A stretch of DNA of 45,884 bases from a virus. Position 1 is the stretch's first letter, and every line of letters begins with the position of its first letter. The translations under genes were made by a program, and so were the position numbers. Location: the IMG/VR virus record IMGVR_UViG_3300034407_003994, positions 1 to 45,884 of that record; one strand, given 5' to 3'. Positions 14,967 through 23,687 of the stretch are shown piece after piece. The notes below the pieces were generated by a model, which made no database searches, was not told the DNA's origin, and saw only the letters and a list, made by a program, of their open reading frames with translations.

Positions 14967-15670
14967 TGGTAAGAAAAAGAAGAAAAAAGAGTAAAAATTA
15001 TTTTACTCAACAAACGGAGGACGCTATTGTACTTTACAATAATACGTCAGACTCAGAAATGAGATCAAAAATATACGAGCGCGAAATTCATTACGCGTTT
15101 TTTAAGCTAACACAAAATATAATTCATACCTTTAAGTTTTATCACACCGAGGTTGAAAATTTAGAACATCTCCAACATGAGATAATTACATTTTTATTAT
15201 CTAAAATACATTTATTTGACCCAACTCGAGGAGCAAAAGCATATTCTTATTTTGGTACTATTGTTAAGCGTTGGTTAATATTATATAATACTAAAAATTA
15301 TAATAAAAAAATTAAAAAAGTAGAAGTTGATGTATTAATGGGTGAAAAATCAACCCACACTTATAGCATGGGTGATGATGTTGCACAAAATGATTTAAGT
15401 AAATACATAGAACTATTTGTTGCCTATACTACAGAAAATATATTTGAATTATTTCCAAAGAAAAATGATGCTCAAATAGCAGATGCTATACTTGAATTGT
15501 TTAGAAAAAGAGAAACTATAGAAGTATTTAATAAAAAAGCATTGTATATATACATTCGTGAAATAATTGATGTTAAAACTCCTAAAATAACTAAAATAGC
15601 TGATAAGCTTCACGATATTTTCAAAAGTCAATATATTTTTTATCTAGAAAACGGTTGGTGTAAGTTTTAA
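14966..15670 (+). CDS. gp55-like late sigma factor
   Basis: The 234-residue protein resembles T4-type gp55, a reduced sigma-70 family factor. The centre, LEHLQHEIITFLLSKIHLFDP then GAKAYSYFGTIVKRWLI (about residues 80-107), looks like sigma region 2, which opens the -10 promoter element. Conserved regions 3 and 4 are not evident, as in gp55. An Arg/Lys-rich N-terminus precedes it. It lies directly upstream of the structural genes, the place expected of a late switch. It probably reads the CATATTTATAATAAAA motif found before late genes. The assignment is fair rather than certain. Confidence 0.7.
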   Translation: MVRKRRKKSKNYFTQQTEDAIVLYNNTSDSEMRSKIYEREIHYAFFKLTQNIIHTFKFYHTEVENLEHLQHEIITFLLSKIHLFDPTRGAKAYSYFGTIVKRWLILYNTKNYNKKIKKVEVDVLMGEKSTHTYSMGDDVAQNDLSKYIELFVAYTTENIFELFPKKNDAQIADAILELFRKRETIEVFNKKALYIYIREIIDVKTPKITKIADKLHDIFKSQYIFYLENGWCKF

Positions 15671-15684
15671 ACTTATTCTATATC

Positions 15685-15700
15685 CATATTTATAATAAAA
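15685..15700 (+). promoter_or_regulatory. Putative late promoter motif
   Basis: CATATTTATAATAAAA, 21 bases before the ATG at 15706 and just after the sigma gene. If TATAAT is the -10 element, transcription would start almost at the start codon, giving a nearly leaderless message. Confidence 0.6.
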
Positions 15701-15705
15701 ACATT

Positions 15706-16059
15706 ATGGGATCACTAGACAACATTGTATTTAAGAAAAAAAAGTTTTCGGATATACTAAGTGAGATTTACGACAACCAAAAAAAGAAAGAAACACAAAT
15801 TTCAGGTTTAATCTCAGAATTAAAACCATTAATTAATGATATAGGTGACGCTACTCTCATAGTACCTCTTATTAAAGAATATATGGAGATAGGTATTCGT
15901 AATGATGAGCAATTAATTAAAATGGCTACAATCATTCAAAGAGCATTAAATAATAGTAGTAGTGAAGATGGTTTAGGTATAACAGATGCTGAAAAAGAAG
16001 AATTAATGGCTGAATTAGATAAACTAAATTCTGATTTTAAAAAAAGTAAAGAGGAATAA
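15706..16059 (+). CDS. Hypothetical protein at head of late operon
   Basis: The 117-residue protein is helical and charged: FKKKKFSDILSEIYDNQKKK, then LIKEYMEIGIRNDEQLIKMATIIQRAL, and an acidic coiled-coil end. It follows a strong late promoter motif and overlaps the next start by one base. It may be a small baseplate or tail assembly factor, but nothing identifies it directly. Confidence 0.55.
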   Translation: MGSLDNIVFKKKKFSDILSEIYDNQKKKETQISGLISELKPLINDIGDATLIVPLIKEYMEIGIRNDEQLIKMATIIQRALNNSSSEDGLGITDAEKEELMAELDKLNSDFKKSKEE

Positions 16060-17345
16060 TGTCTGTAACAGGTTTAGCTTATTTAAATAGAGCCCTTACA
16101 GGGGGTTCAAATGATTCTAGCGTTGCTATTAACGACTTAAAAGATAATTTAGTAGTAGCTAGAGTTATTGATATTTCTTTGAATACAAATTCAAAATTAT
16201 TTAAATCAACTGGAGGATTTGGGGCTATAGGAACAATAAAATATGAAATTTTAGATCAACCCATAGCAAATAATGATGATCCTTCAAATGTAGCAAAACC
16301 ATTATTTCCTCAATTTAAAAACTTTCCATTAGTAAATGAATTAGTTTTATTATTCAAATTACCATCAACCCAAAATCCGGGAACATCAGGTAATTATGAA
16401 TATTTTTATTTAAACCCAATTGGTATTTGGAATCATCCTGAACAAAATGGTTACCCTTCTTATTTAGTAGATACTAATTCACCATCTCAAGTTAAATCTT
16501 ATAATAGTATTGAAGCAGGTGCTACTAATAAAGAAAGTAATGAAGCATTTGAACTTGATCTTAATGGTCAAAGTGGAGGTCAATTTGTAGAAAATGGAAA
16601 CGTCAAACCAGTTTTACCTTTTGCAGGTGATAATATCATAGAAGGTAGATTTGGTAATTCATTTAGATTAGGCAGTACAGCAAAAACAAATGGTGATATA
16701 GTAAATAATTGGTCTTCGATAGGAGATAGTGGAAGTCCTATTACTATATTAAAAAATGGTCAACCTGAAATAACTGGGAGTAATGAATCATGGGTTCCAA
16801 TAGTTGAAAGTATTAATGATGACCCAACATCTATTTATTTAACTTCAACCCAAAGAATACCTTTAGAAATTGCAACATTAAACTTAAAAATTGGAGAATC
16901 AGCAACTACTCCTTTAAATAATATTATTAGTACTTCACCAAAAGACCCTAGACAATATAGTGGCTCACAAGTAATACTAAATGGGGATAGATTATTATTT
17001 AATTCTAAGGCAGATAGTATTATAATGACAACTCAAAAATCATTTATAGTTGAATCAAACAATGATATAGGATTTAGATCAAAAGAAAATAATTTTAACG
17101 TAAGTACTCCAAACGGGTATGTTAACCTAGGAGGAACTGACGCTAATGAATCATTAGTATTAGGTGATACTTTTATGGATGCATTTTCTAGCTTATTAAA
17201 AAATGTAGAAACATTGTGCTCTTCATTGTCAGCTGAACCTCAAATTCAAGCTACAGCGGCAAAAGCAACTATGATAAAACCACAAATTCAAGCTATACAA
17301 AATGATATTAATAAATTTTTATCTAAAAAAGTAAAAGCATTATAA
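16059..17345 (+). CDS. Virion protein, gp5/VgrG-like baseplate hub candidate
   Basis: The 428-residue protein has a central block around residues 185-215, FAGDNIIEGRFGNSFRLGST, followed by WSSIGDSGSPITILKNGQ. This is a pattern known to me from T4-like marine phage structural proteins, and is compatible with a hub protein. The next part, GSQVILNGDRLLFNSKADSIIMTTQ, reads as repeated strands like those in gp5/VgrG spike proteins. The C-terminal part is helical. No lysozyme domain is seen. Its place immediately upstream of the gp25/gp6 genes supports a baseplate role. The exact T4 counterpart is uncertain. Confidence 0.55.
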   Translation: MSVTGLAYLNRALTGGSNDSSVAINDLKDNLVVARVIDISLNTNSKLFKSTGGFGAIGTIKYEILDQPIANNDDPSNVAKPLFPQFKNFPLVNELVLLFKLPSTQNPGTSGNYEYFYLNPIGIWNHPEQNGYPSYLVDTNSPSQVKSYNSIEAGATNKESNEAFELDLNGQSGGQFVENGNVKPVLPFAGDNIIEGRFGNSFRLGSTAKTNGDIVNNWSSIGDSGSPITILKNGQPEITGSNESWVPIVESINDDPTSIYLTSTQRIPLEIATLNLKIGESATTPLNNIISTSPKDPRQYSGSQVILNGDRLLFNSKADSIIMTTQKSFIVESNNDIGFRSKENNFNVSTPNGYVNLGGTDANESLVLGDTFMDAFSSLLKNVETLCSSLSAEPQIQATAAKATMIKPQIQAIQNDINKFLSKKVKAL

Positions 17346-17346
17346 T

Positions 17347-18993
17347 ATGGCAGGTGAATTAGATACTATATTAGACGCAGCTAAATCCTTTTTACAAACT
17401 GAAAAAGGTAAAGCACTTATAGAAAAGAATCTAGGAGTAAACTTAGGTGGGGCTACTGGAGATGATGTAGGTCAACAAAAAGACAATGCTTTAAAAATTA
17501 AAAAAATTATTCAATCTATTAGAATAGAAGTTTTTACTGTAAAGGGTAGATTATATGATAAACAAACAAAAGATAACTTACAAGGTATATTAGTAGACCC
17601 TCAATTGTTACTATATCCTATAATGGTTGAAAAAGATGAAAATGGTAATACTGTAATTAAAAAACAATATTTTGCTACTAATAAAGATGGGATACAAGAA
17701 CAACTATCAGAAAAAAGATATAATAGGTTATTAGAACGTAGAGATAAATTTGATGATAGACAAGAAAGAAGACAAGATAAAGCAGAGGAAAAACTTGAAG
17801 AAGGCGAAGAACTAGAATTTCAATCTAAAGATTTTAGGTTTAGCAATTTTAAAACAATAGAAAGAATATCATATGTTCCAGATCCAGATGCACCAAAAGA
17901 AATCAAAACAGATGTTAATGGTGAGTTTGAAATAAAATTTGGTATACCTGTTATAGGCGATCCTGATTATCCTGTAATTCCATTAAGACCCTTTTTATTA
18001 TATAATGTAGGTGAAGATAATAACCCTAATTATACACCCTGGGTTCAACAAATGATAAAAGGAGATCATGTAGTAAAAGAAGAATTACCACCAAAGGCAT
18101 TAATCAATATACAATCTTTATCTAAAGAAGAAAAACAAAAAGTTGTTGATGAGATAAATAAATTAATAGATGAACAAATTGATAAGCTATTAGAACCAGT
18201 TGAAAGAATAATAAATAACGTTAAACAACAAATATTAGGGTTTGCTACCATAGCACAACAAAAACTATTACCACTTGCTATTGGTTTATTAATTAATTTT
18301 GGAATTGCTAAAATTGCACAAAAGGATAAAGCTAAATGTCCTAATAATGCTATTTTAAAACAATGTATTAAAAGAAGAAATTCAATAGTAAGACAATTAA
18401 ATAATATATATGCTGTAATTATAGCAAATACTGCTTTAGCGGCAGCATTTTTAATATTAACTAAAAACTTTGCTATTATAGAAAAAGCAATTAGTAAATT
18501 ACCTATACCTTTACAGTTTGCAAGTTATTCTATAGTAGGTAAGTTACAAAAGGTTCAAGATTTATTAAAGGACTTTGCTGAAGATTTTAAAGATATAAGA
18601 AAATCAACTATAATAGGATTAATAATATTAATTATATGTTTATTTATAATATTAAGATACTTAAAAACAATTGATCTATTAATAGGAGAATGTTCAGATG
18701 GAAATCTTGAAATGGAAGAAATTAATGCTGAATTATTAGCTATACAACAACAACAAGAATCTCAAGGTGAAGTACCTCAAAAATTCGTAAATGGTTTTGA
18801 ATTATCAGTAGTTGCTGATACAGAAAATGCTCAAAACTATGGTGAAGGGGATTTATATCAACGTTATGCTGTAGCTAAAGATTCACGAGGAATAGTAATC
18901 TTAAAAGGAGAAAAATCGTTTGCCGCAGATGATCAAATATTAATTGACGAACTGGTGTTCTATATTAAACAAAATAATTTAAAAGCAAACTAA
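17347..18993 (+). CDS. Virion protein with three hydrophobic segments
   Basis: The 548-residue product begins with an amphipathic region, then a beta-sandwich-like part (VKGRLYDKQTKDNLQGI near 64-80; DVNGEFEIKF near 189-198). Three hydrophobic stretches lie at about 304-322, 355-377 and 420-440, unusual for a soluble virion protein. Long charged helices separate them (KVVDEINKLIDEQIDKLLEPVERI). It is placed between the hub candidate and gp25. It may be a baseplate or tail component that contacts or enters the host membrane during injection. No family is named. Confidence 0.55.
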   Translation: MAGELDTILDAAKSFLQTEKGKALIEKNLGVNLGGATGDDVGQQKDNALKIKKIIQSIRIEVFTVKGRLYDKQTKDNLQGILVDPQLLLYPIMVEKDENGNTVIKKQYFATNKDGIQEQLSEKRYNRLLERRDKFDDRQERRQDKAEEKLEEGEELEFQSKDFRFSNFKTIERISYVPDPDAPKEIKTDVNGEFEIKFGIPVIGDPDYPVIPLRPFLLYNVGEDNNPNYTPWVQQMIKGDHVVKEELPPKALINIQSLSKEEKQKVVDEINKLIDEQIDKLLEPVERIINNVKQQILGFATIAQQKLLPLAIGLLINFGIAKIAQKDKAKCPNNAILKQCIKRRNSIVRQLNNIYAVIIANTALAAAFLILTKNFAIIEKAISKLPIPLQFASYSIVGKLQKVQDLLKDFAEDFKDIRKSTIIGLIILIICLFIILRYLKTIDLLIGECSDGNLEMEEINAELLAIQQQQESQGEVPQKFVNGFELSVVADTENAQNYGEGDLYQRYAVAKDSRGIVILKGEKSFAADDQILIDELVFYIKQNNLKAN

Positions 18994-18996
18994 ACC

Positions 18997-19012
18997 AATA
19001 TTTATAATAAAT
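18997..19012 (+). promoter_or_regulatory. Putative late promoter motif
   Basis: AATATTTATAATAAATT, 29 bases upstream of the ATG at 19026, in a gap of 32 bases between genes. Confidence 0.5.
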
Positions 19013-19025
19013 TAAATTTTTTGAC

Positions 19026-19385
19026 ATGAAGTTAACACAATTAAAAAGCATAGTAAAATCAGCCGTAAAAGAAGCAATTCAGGAGGAGATGAAAGATATT
19101 TTACTAGAAGCAATAAAAACACCCAGGAATTCAACTAGCGCTCCTATAATGGAAAAAGCAATTGAAGCAAAACCTCTACCAGAATCTGATAAATTAAAAT
19201 TAAGAGAAAACATGATGAATGTTTTAGATGGAATGAGACCTGGAGCTAATGGCACTTTAAATGCTACTTCAGCAAATGTACCATTACAAGTATCAGGTGT
19301 TGATACAACATCACCAAATGGTAGTTTACCACAAGGAAATGTTAGTATGGATCAAATTATGGGATTAATGAATAGTAAAGGATAA
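19026..19385 (+). CDS. Hypothetical small virion-region protein
   Basis: The 119-residue product has an N-terminal amphipathic helix (KLTQLKSIVKSAVKEAIQEEMKDILLEA), then a Ser/Asn/Gly-rich, probably flexible part (RPGANGTLNATSANVP). It has its own late motif and precedes gp25 by 2 bases. Its role is unknown; a scaffold or baseplate adaptor is possible. Confidence 0.5.
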   Translation: MKLTQLKSIVKSAVKEAIQEEMKDILLEAIKTPRNSTSAPIMEKAIEAKPLPESDKLKLRENMMNVLDGMRPGANGTLNATSANVPLQVSGVDTTSPNGSLPQGNVSMDQIMGLMNSKG

Positions 19386-19387
19386 TT

Positions 19388-19795
19388 ATGGCATTTGGAG
19401 CAGTACAAAAATTTCCTAATGACACTAGACCACGAGTTGGTATAGGTGTAGACCTTCCATTAGATGGAGGGGCTGTGTTTATTCCAAATTATACTACTGC
19501 ACAATCCATAAAAAACAATTTAATAAATTATTTCTTAACCAACCCAGGCGAAAGACCAGGAAATCCTTCTTTTGGTGGTGGTTTAAGATCATTTATATTT
19601 GAACAAATATCGAATAACACATTAGAATATCTAAAGGATGATGTTGGAGAAAAAATAAAACAGTTTTTTCCAAACGTAGATCTTCAAGAACTGGCAGTAC
19701 TAGAAAACCCAGATTCAAATGAAATCACAGTTCAAGTATATTATTCAGTAGTAAATACTGGTATAGAAGATGAACTAACTTTAACTTTTAACTAA
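19388..19795 (+). CDS. Baseplate wedge protein gp25-like
   Basis: The 135-residue protein matches T4 gp25 (132 residues) in length and pattern: NNLINYFLTNPGERPGNPSF is the conserved gp25/GPW strand-loop, followed by GGGLRSFIFE and a C-terminal strand pair ending ELTLTFN. gp25 is a core wedge subunit that binds gp6 and gp53. The stop overlaps the next start by one base, keeping the gp25-gp6 order seen in contractile tails. Confidence 0.88.
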   Translation: MAFGAVQKFPNDTRPRVGIGVDLPLDGGAVFIPNYTTAQSIKNNLINYFLTNPGERPGNPSFGGGLRSFIFEQISNNTLEYLKDDVGEKIKQFFPNVDLQELAVLENPDSNEITVQVYYSVVNTGIEDELTLTFN

Positions 19796-21636
19796 TGGCA
19801 ATTAAAAGAGACATACAATATATTAATAAGGATTTTGCTGAGTATAGAAATCAACTGATTAACTATTCTCAAACATATTTTCCTACTACATATACTGATT
19901 TTACAGAAACATCCCCAGGTATGATGTTTATAGAACAAGCCGCTTATGTAGGTGATGTTCTTTCATTTTATTTAGATAATCAAGTACAAGAAAACTTCCT
20001 ACAGTATGCTAGAGAAACAAGTAACATATTTGATTTAGCTTATATGTACGGCTATACACCTAAAGTAACAGGTTTAGCTACAACGGTAATTGATTTTTAC
20101 CAACAAATACCTTCAAAAGTAGTAAATGGTGAAACAGTACCTGATTTTGATTATGCTGTATATGTAAATGCAAATACAACAGTTTCAAATAATGGTGGTA
20201 GTCAAACATTTACAATTGAAGAACCTATAGACTTTACAGTATCAAGTTCATCAGATCCAACAGTAACAACAGTAGCTCAAGTATCAAATAACTTACCTAC
20301 ATATTACTTACTAAAAAAGACAAGAAAAGCATTTTCAGGTAACATAAATGTACAAACTGTATCTTTTGGTGCACCACAAGAATTTGCAACAACAACAATA
20401 TCAGCAGCTAATATAGCTGGAATATTAGATGTATTTGACTCAGACGGCAATAGATGGTATCAAGTAGATTATTTAGGACAAGAACAAGTATTTGATGGTA
20501 TAAAAAATACAAATACAAACGATCCAAATACTTACTTAGATACAGATGCACCTTATTTACTACAAACAAAACAAGTACAAAATAGATTTGCAACAAGATT
20601 TTTAAGTTCAAATCAATTACAATTACAGTTTGGAGCAGGTACATCAACATCAACAACAGAAGATATAGTACCAAACCCTATGAATGTAGGTTTAGGTTTA
20701 CCTTTCTTACAAAATAAAATGACAACAGCTTATTCACCAACAAATTTTGTATTTACAAATACTTATGGTGTAGCACCTTCAAATACTACTCTTACAATTA
20801 GATATTATACAGGTGGAGGTATTAACTCAAATGTATCATCAAATACATTAACTAAGTTGAATACTTCAACAATACAATTTATTAAAGCTAATCTAAATGC
20901 AAATACAGCACAATATGTATTTAATTCTTTAGCAGCAGCAAACCCAATAGCTGCTAGTGGAGGACAAGATGGTGATACAATAGAAGAAATTAGACAAAAT
21001 AGTATATCAAACTTTTCTACACAATTAAGAAATGTAACTCAAGATGACTATTTAGTAAGAGCATTAAGTATGGATCCTAAATATGGGGTTATATCTAAAG
21101 CACTTACACAAAAACCAAACGCTGATGATGCTAATACTACATTGGATATATATGTTTTAACCAATGATATATCGGGTAAATTAACAACAGCATCGGCTAC
21201 ATTAAAAAACAATTTAAAGGCTTATTTAAACGAATATAGAATGATTGGAGATACTATTAGTATCAAAGATGCATTTATTATTAATTTTAGTATTGATTTT
21301 GAAATTATTACATACCCTAACTTTAACAATAATGAAGTATTGGAAAGGTGTATTGTAGCATTACAAAACTACTTTAATATAAATAACTGGCAATTAAACC
21401 AACCTATTATAACACCAGATCTTTATGTATTATTAGATGCTATTGATGGTGTACAAACAGTAAAACAGATAAACTTTACAAATAAAGCAGGTGTTTCAGC
21501 TGGATATTCGCAGTGGGCCTATGATATGAATGGTGCTAATCAAAATGGTACAATATTCCCTTCATTAGATCCAAGTATTTTTGAACTAAAATATCCAAAT
21601 ACCGATATTAAAGGTAGGGTAGTAACACTATTTTAA
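19795..21636 (+). CDS. Baseplate wedge protein gp6-like (J family)
   Basis: The 613-residue protein is near T4 gp6 in size (660). The N-terminal region, RDIQYINKDFAEYRNQLINYSQTYFP then FTETSPGMMFIEQAAYVGDVL, is a typical gp6/baseplate J-like opening. A long beta domain with Asn/Thr-rich strands follows, and the C-terminal part has NSISNFSTQLRNVTQDDYLVRALSM and DLYVLLDAIDGVQTV, as in J-family proteins. It forms the wedge core ring with gp25, whose gene is directly upstream. Confidence 0.85.
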   Translation: MAIKRDIQYINKDFAEYRNQLINYSQTYFPTTYTDFTETSPGMMFIEQAAYVGDVLSFYLDNQVQENFLQYARETSNIFDLAYMYGYTPKVTGLATTVIDFYQQIPSKVVNGETVPDFDYAVYVNANTTVSNNGGSQTFTIEEPIDFTVSSSSDPTVTTVAQVSNNLPTYYLLKKTRKAFSGNINVQTVSFGAPQEFATTTISAANIAGILDVFDSDGNRWYQVDYLGQEQVFDGIKNTNTNDPNTYLDTDAPYLLQTKQVQNRFATRFLSSNQLQLQFGAGTSTSTTEDIVPNPMNVGLGLPFLQNKMTTAYSPTNFVFTNTYGVAPSNTTLTIRYYTGGGINSNVSSNTLTKLNTSTIQFIKANLNANTAQYVFNSLAAANPIAASGGQDGDTIEEIRQNSISNFSTQLRNVTQDDYLVRALSMDPKYGVISKALTQKPNADDANTTLDIYVLTNDISGKLTTASATLKNNLKAYLNEYRMIGDTISIKDAFIINFSIDFEIITYPNFNNNEVLERCIVALQNYFNINNWQLNQPIITPDLYVLLDAIDGVQTVKQINFTNKAGVSAGYSQWAYDMNGANQNGTIFPSLDPSIFELKYPNTDIKGRVVTLF

Positions 21637-21638
21637 TT

Positions 21639-23132
21639 ATGGCAGTATATAAATTATTTCCCGAAAAAGACGCATCGATATACAGTGCTTATAGATATAT
21701 GAATACTGGGCTTGACGCTATCTTAGATGTTAAGAACGAAGTAACAGAATCAAACCCTGTTTCTAGAGTAGCTAGATCATTAATTAAATTTAACCAATCA
21801 GAGATTGATAATGTATTAACAACAATATCAAATGTTACCCAATCAAATTGGAACAACTGGTCAGGTAGTTTAAGATGTTATGTTGCTAAAGCAACTAATA
21901 TAACTTTAGACTCAACTTTATATGCTTACCCTATATCAGGTTCTTGGAACAATGGAACAGGACAATATCTAGATAATATTATAAATGGAACAGGTGTAAG
22001 TTGGAAATACTCAGCATACTCAGGTTCTACAGAATGGCCAATTACATCATTTGGAACCTTAGTTACAGCTTCTTGGAGTGGTAGTGACAATACAGGAGGT
22101 GCTGTTTGGTTTACAGGTTCAAATGTAGTAGGAGGAGAATATGAAGGAATTTCAGATATAACATCATCACAAACCTTTACTTTAAGAAGTGACAAAGATT
22201 TAAATATGGATGTAACTAATGCCCTAAAAGTATGGCATTCAGGTTCAACTGGTAATAATACGGGTAGAACAGATATCCAAAATCAAGGATTTATTCTTAA
22301 ATGGAGTGATGAAATAGAATTTACAACATCAAGTGCTGTTACACCTCAATTAAGTTACTATTCAGTAGATACAAATACAATTTACCCTCCACAATTAGAA
22401 ATAAAATGGAGAGATTTTTCTTATAGTACTAGTAGTGGAGCATTTGAAGCAGGAAGAACATTAACAGGTTCTTACCCAACAAATGAAATAACAAGTTCAA
22501 TATCTTGTTCATACACACAATCATTACCTGCACCTGATATAAATTCTGGAGTAGGAATTGGTGCTACTTTTGGAGCTACATTTAAAAGTTCTTCAATGGT
22601 AGATATTTTTGTTAAAGAAATAGGATCAGGATATAAAGCAGGAGATGTATTAACTTGGGAACCAGCATCATTAAATAATTTACCAGCAGTATCAGGTGTT
22701 ACATCAAATGCCGTAGTTACATTATCAACTTTTGACATTGAACAATTAAATGTAATAGACACACCAGATGTATTTATGTCATTAGATAATAATCAAGGGG
22801 TATTTTATAGTGAAAGTATAAACAATTTTAGATTAAACGTGCGTCCTGAATTTCCAGTTCGTACCTTTGAAACATCATCTATAGATACATTAAATTATGC
22901 TTTACCATCTGCATCATATTATGCGATTAAAGATTTAGATACTAATGAATTTGTAGTTGAGTTTGATAAAGCATTTACTCAAATTAGTTGTGACCCAACA
23001 GGTAGCTTTTTTAAAGTTTATATGAACGGTTTAGAACCAGAAAGATATTATCAAATTTTGATACAAACAGAGATACAAGGGAATACTATAGTAATGGATG
23101 AAAACTATTACTTTAAAGTAATTAATGGTTAA
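21639..23132 (+). CDS. Virion protein with DNRLRE-like N-terminal domain
   Basis: The 497-residue protein begins LFPEKDASIYSAYRYMNTGLDAILDV, the opening of DNRLRE-type beta-sandwich domains, and has STLYAYPISGSWNNGTG as the matching second half. Ser/Gly/Thr-rich strands follow. A segment with GSGYKAGDVLTW (about residue 328) is related to repeats in the next two large proteins. The C-terminus (MNGLEPERYYQILIQTEI) looks like a strand-rich connector. It is probably a tail or baseplate surface protein. Confidence 0.65.
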   Translation: MAVYKLFPEKDASIYSAYRYMNTGLDAILDVKNEVTESNPVSRVARSLIKFNQSEIDNVLTTISNVTQSNWNNWSGSLRCYVAKATNITLDSTLYAYPISGSWNNGTGQYLDNIINGTGVSWKYSAYSGSTEWPITSFGTLVTASWSGSDNTGGAVWFTGSNVVGGEYEGISDITSSQTFTLRSDKDLNMDVTNALKVWHSGSTGNNTGRTDIQNQGFILKWSDEIEFTTSSAVTPQLSYYSVDTNTIYPPQLEIKWRDFSYSTSSGAFEAGRTLTGSYPTNEITSSISCSYTQSLPAPDINSGVGIGATFGATFKSSSMVDIFVKEIGSGYKAGDVLTWEPASLNNLPAVSGVTSNAVVTLSTFDIEQLNVIDTPDVFMSLDNNQGVFYSESINNFRLNVRPEFPVRTFETSSIDTLNYALPSASYYAIKDLDTNEFVVEFDKAFTQISCDPTGSFFKVYMNGLEPERYYQILIQTEIQGNTIVMDENYYFKVING

Positions 23133-23143
23133 AAAGCTATAAA

Positions 23144-23686
23144 ATGGCAGACGAAAGAATTGATCTTATTAAAAAAGTATATTCTAAGACGGAATATCCT
23201 AAGATTATTGACACTAAATTTAATCAATTAGGTGTTACATCTCTGCCTCAACAAATTGCAGATACATTTACTGTAGAAGAATTTTTTGAAGAATATAATA
23301 ATTTATTCTATGAAATACCACCTTTTGGTGAAACTAATTCTCATGAATATTTAATTAAGTCTAGTACTCAATATATTGACTATGATCAAGATAGTAAATT
23401 AATATCTGATCTTCAAGACGAAATAGTTCAACTAAGAAAAGATTTATTACAAGCACAAATTGAAAAAGCAGAAGCAATATCTGGTCAAACAATAAACTTT
23501 GATGCTCAAGCCATCACAGATACTGATGACAACACAATACAACAAATAACAGAAGATTTAAATCTAAACAACCCAGAAGAATTTAATGAAGGAACTACAA
23601 ACTCAGGAGTAGTAGCAAATTCCCCATCTAATTCAAACTCAGGCACATCAGCTGGAGGAAGTGGAACAACATCAGGAACATACTAA
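23144..23686 (+). CDS. Hypothetical tail-region protein with coiled coil
   Basis: The 180-residue protein has a globular start (IDLIKKVYSKTEYPKIIDTKF), a coiled coil (LISDLQDEIVQLRKDLLQAQIEKAEAI) and a low-complexity Ser/Gly/Asn/Thr tail. It is the kind of short linker found between baseplate and fibre proteins. It ends one base before the ATG of the giant protein at 23688. The frame extending the giant gene into this tail is an artefact. Confidence 0.6.
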   Translation: MADERIDLIKKVYSKTEYPKIIDTKFNQLGVTSLPQQIADTFTVEEFFEEYNNLFYEIPPFGETNSHEYLIKSSTQYIDYDQDSKLISDLQDEIVQLRKDLLQAQIEKAEAISGQTINFDAQAITDTDDNTIQQITEDLNLNNPEEFNEGTTNSGVVANSPSNSNSGTSAGGSGTTSGTY

Positions 23687-23687
23687 T

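Noticed and set aside
23661-23687. Upstream extension of the giant gene
   Set aside because: It overlaps the Ser/Gly tail of the previous gene and lacks an ATG; ATG at 23688 is better.
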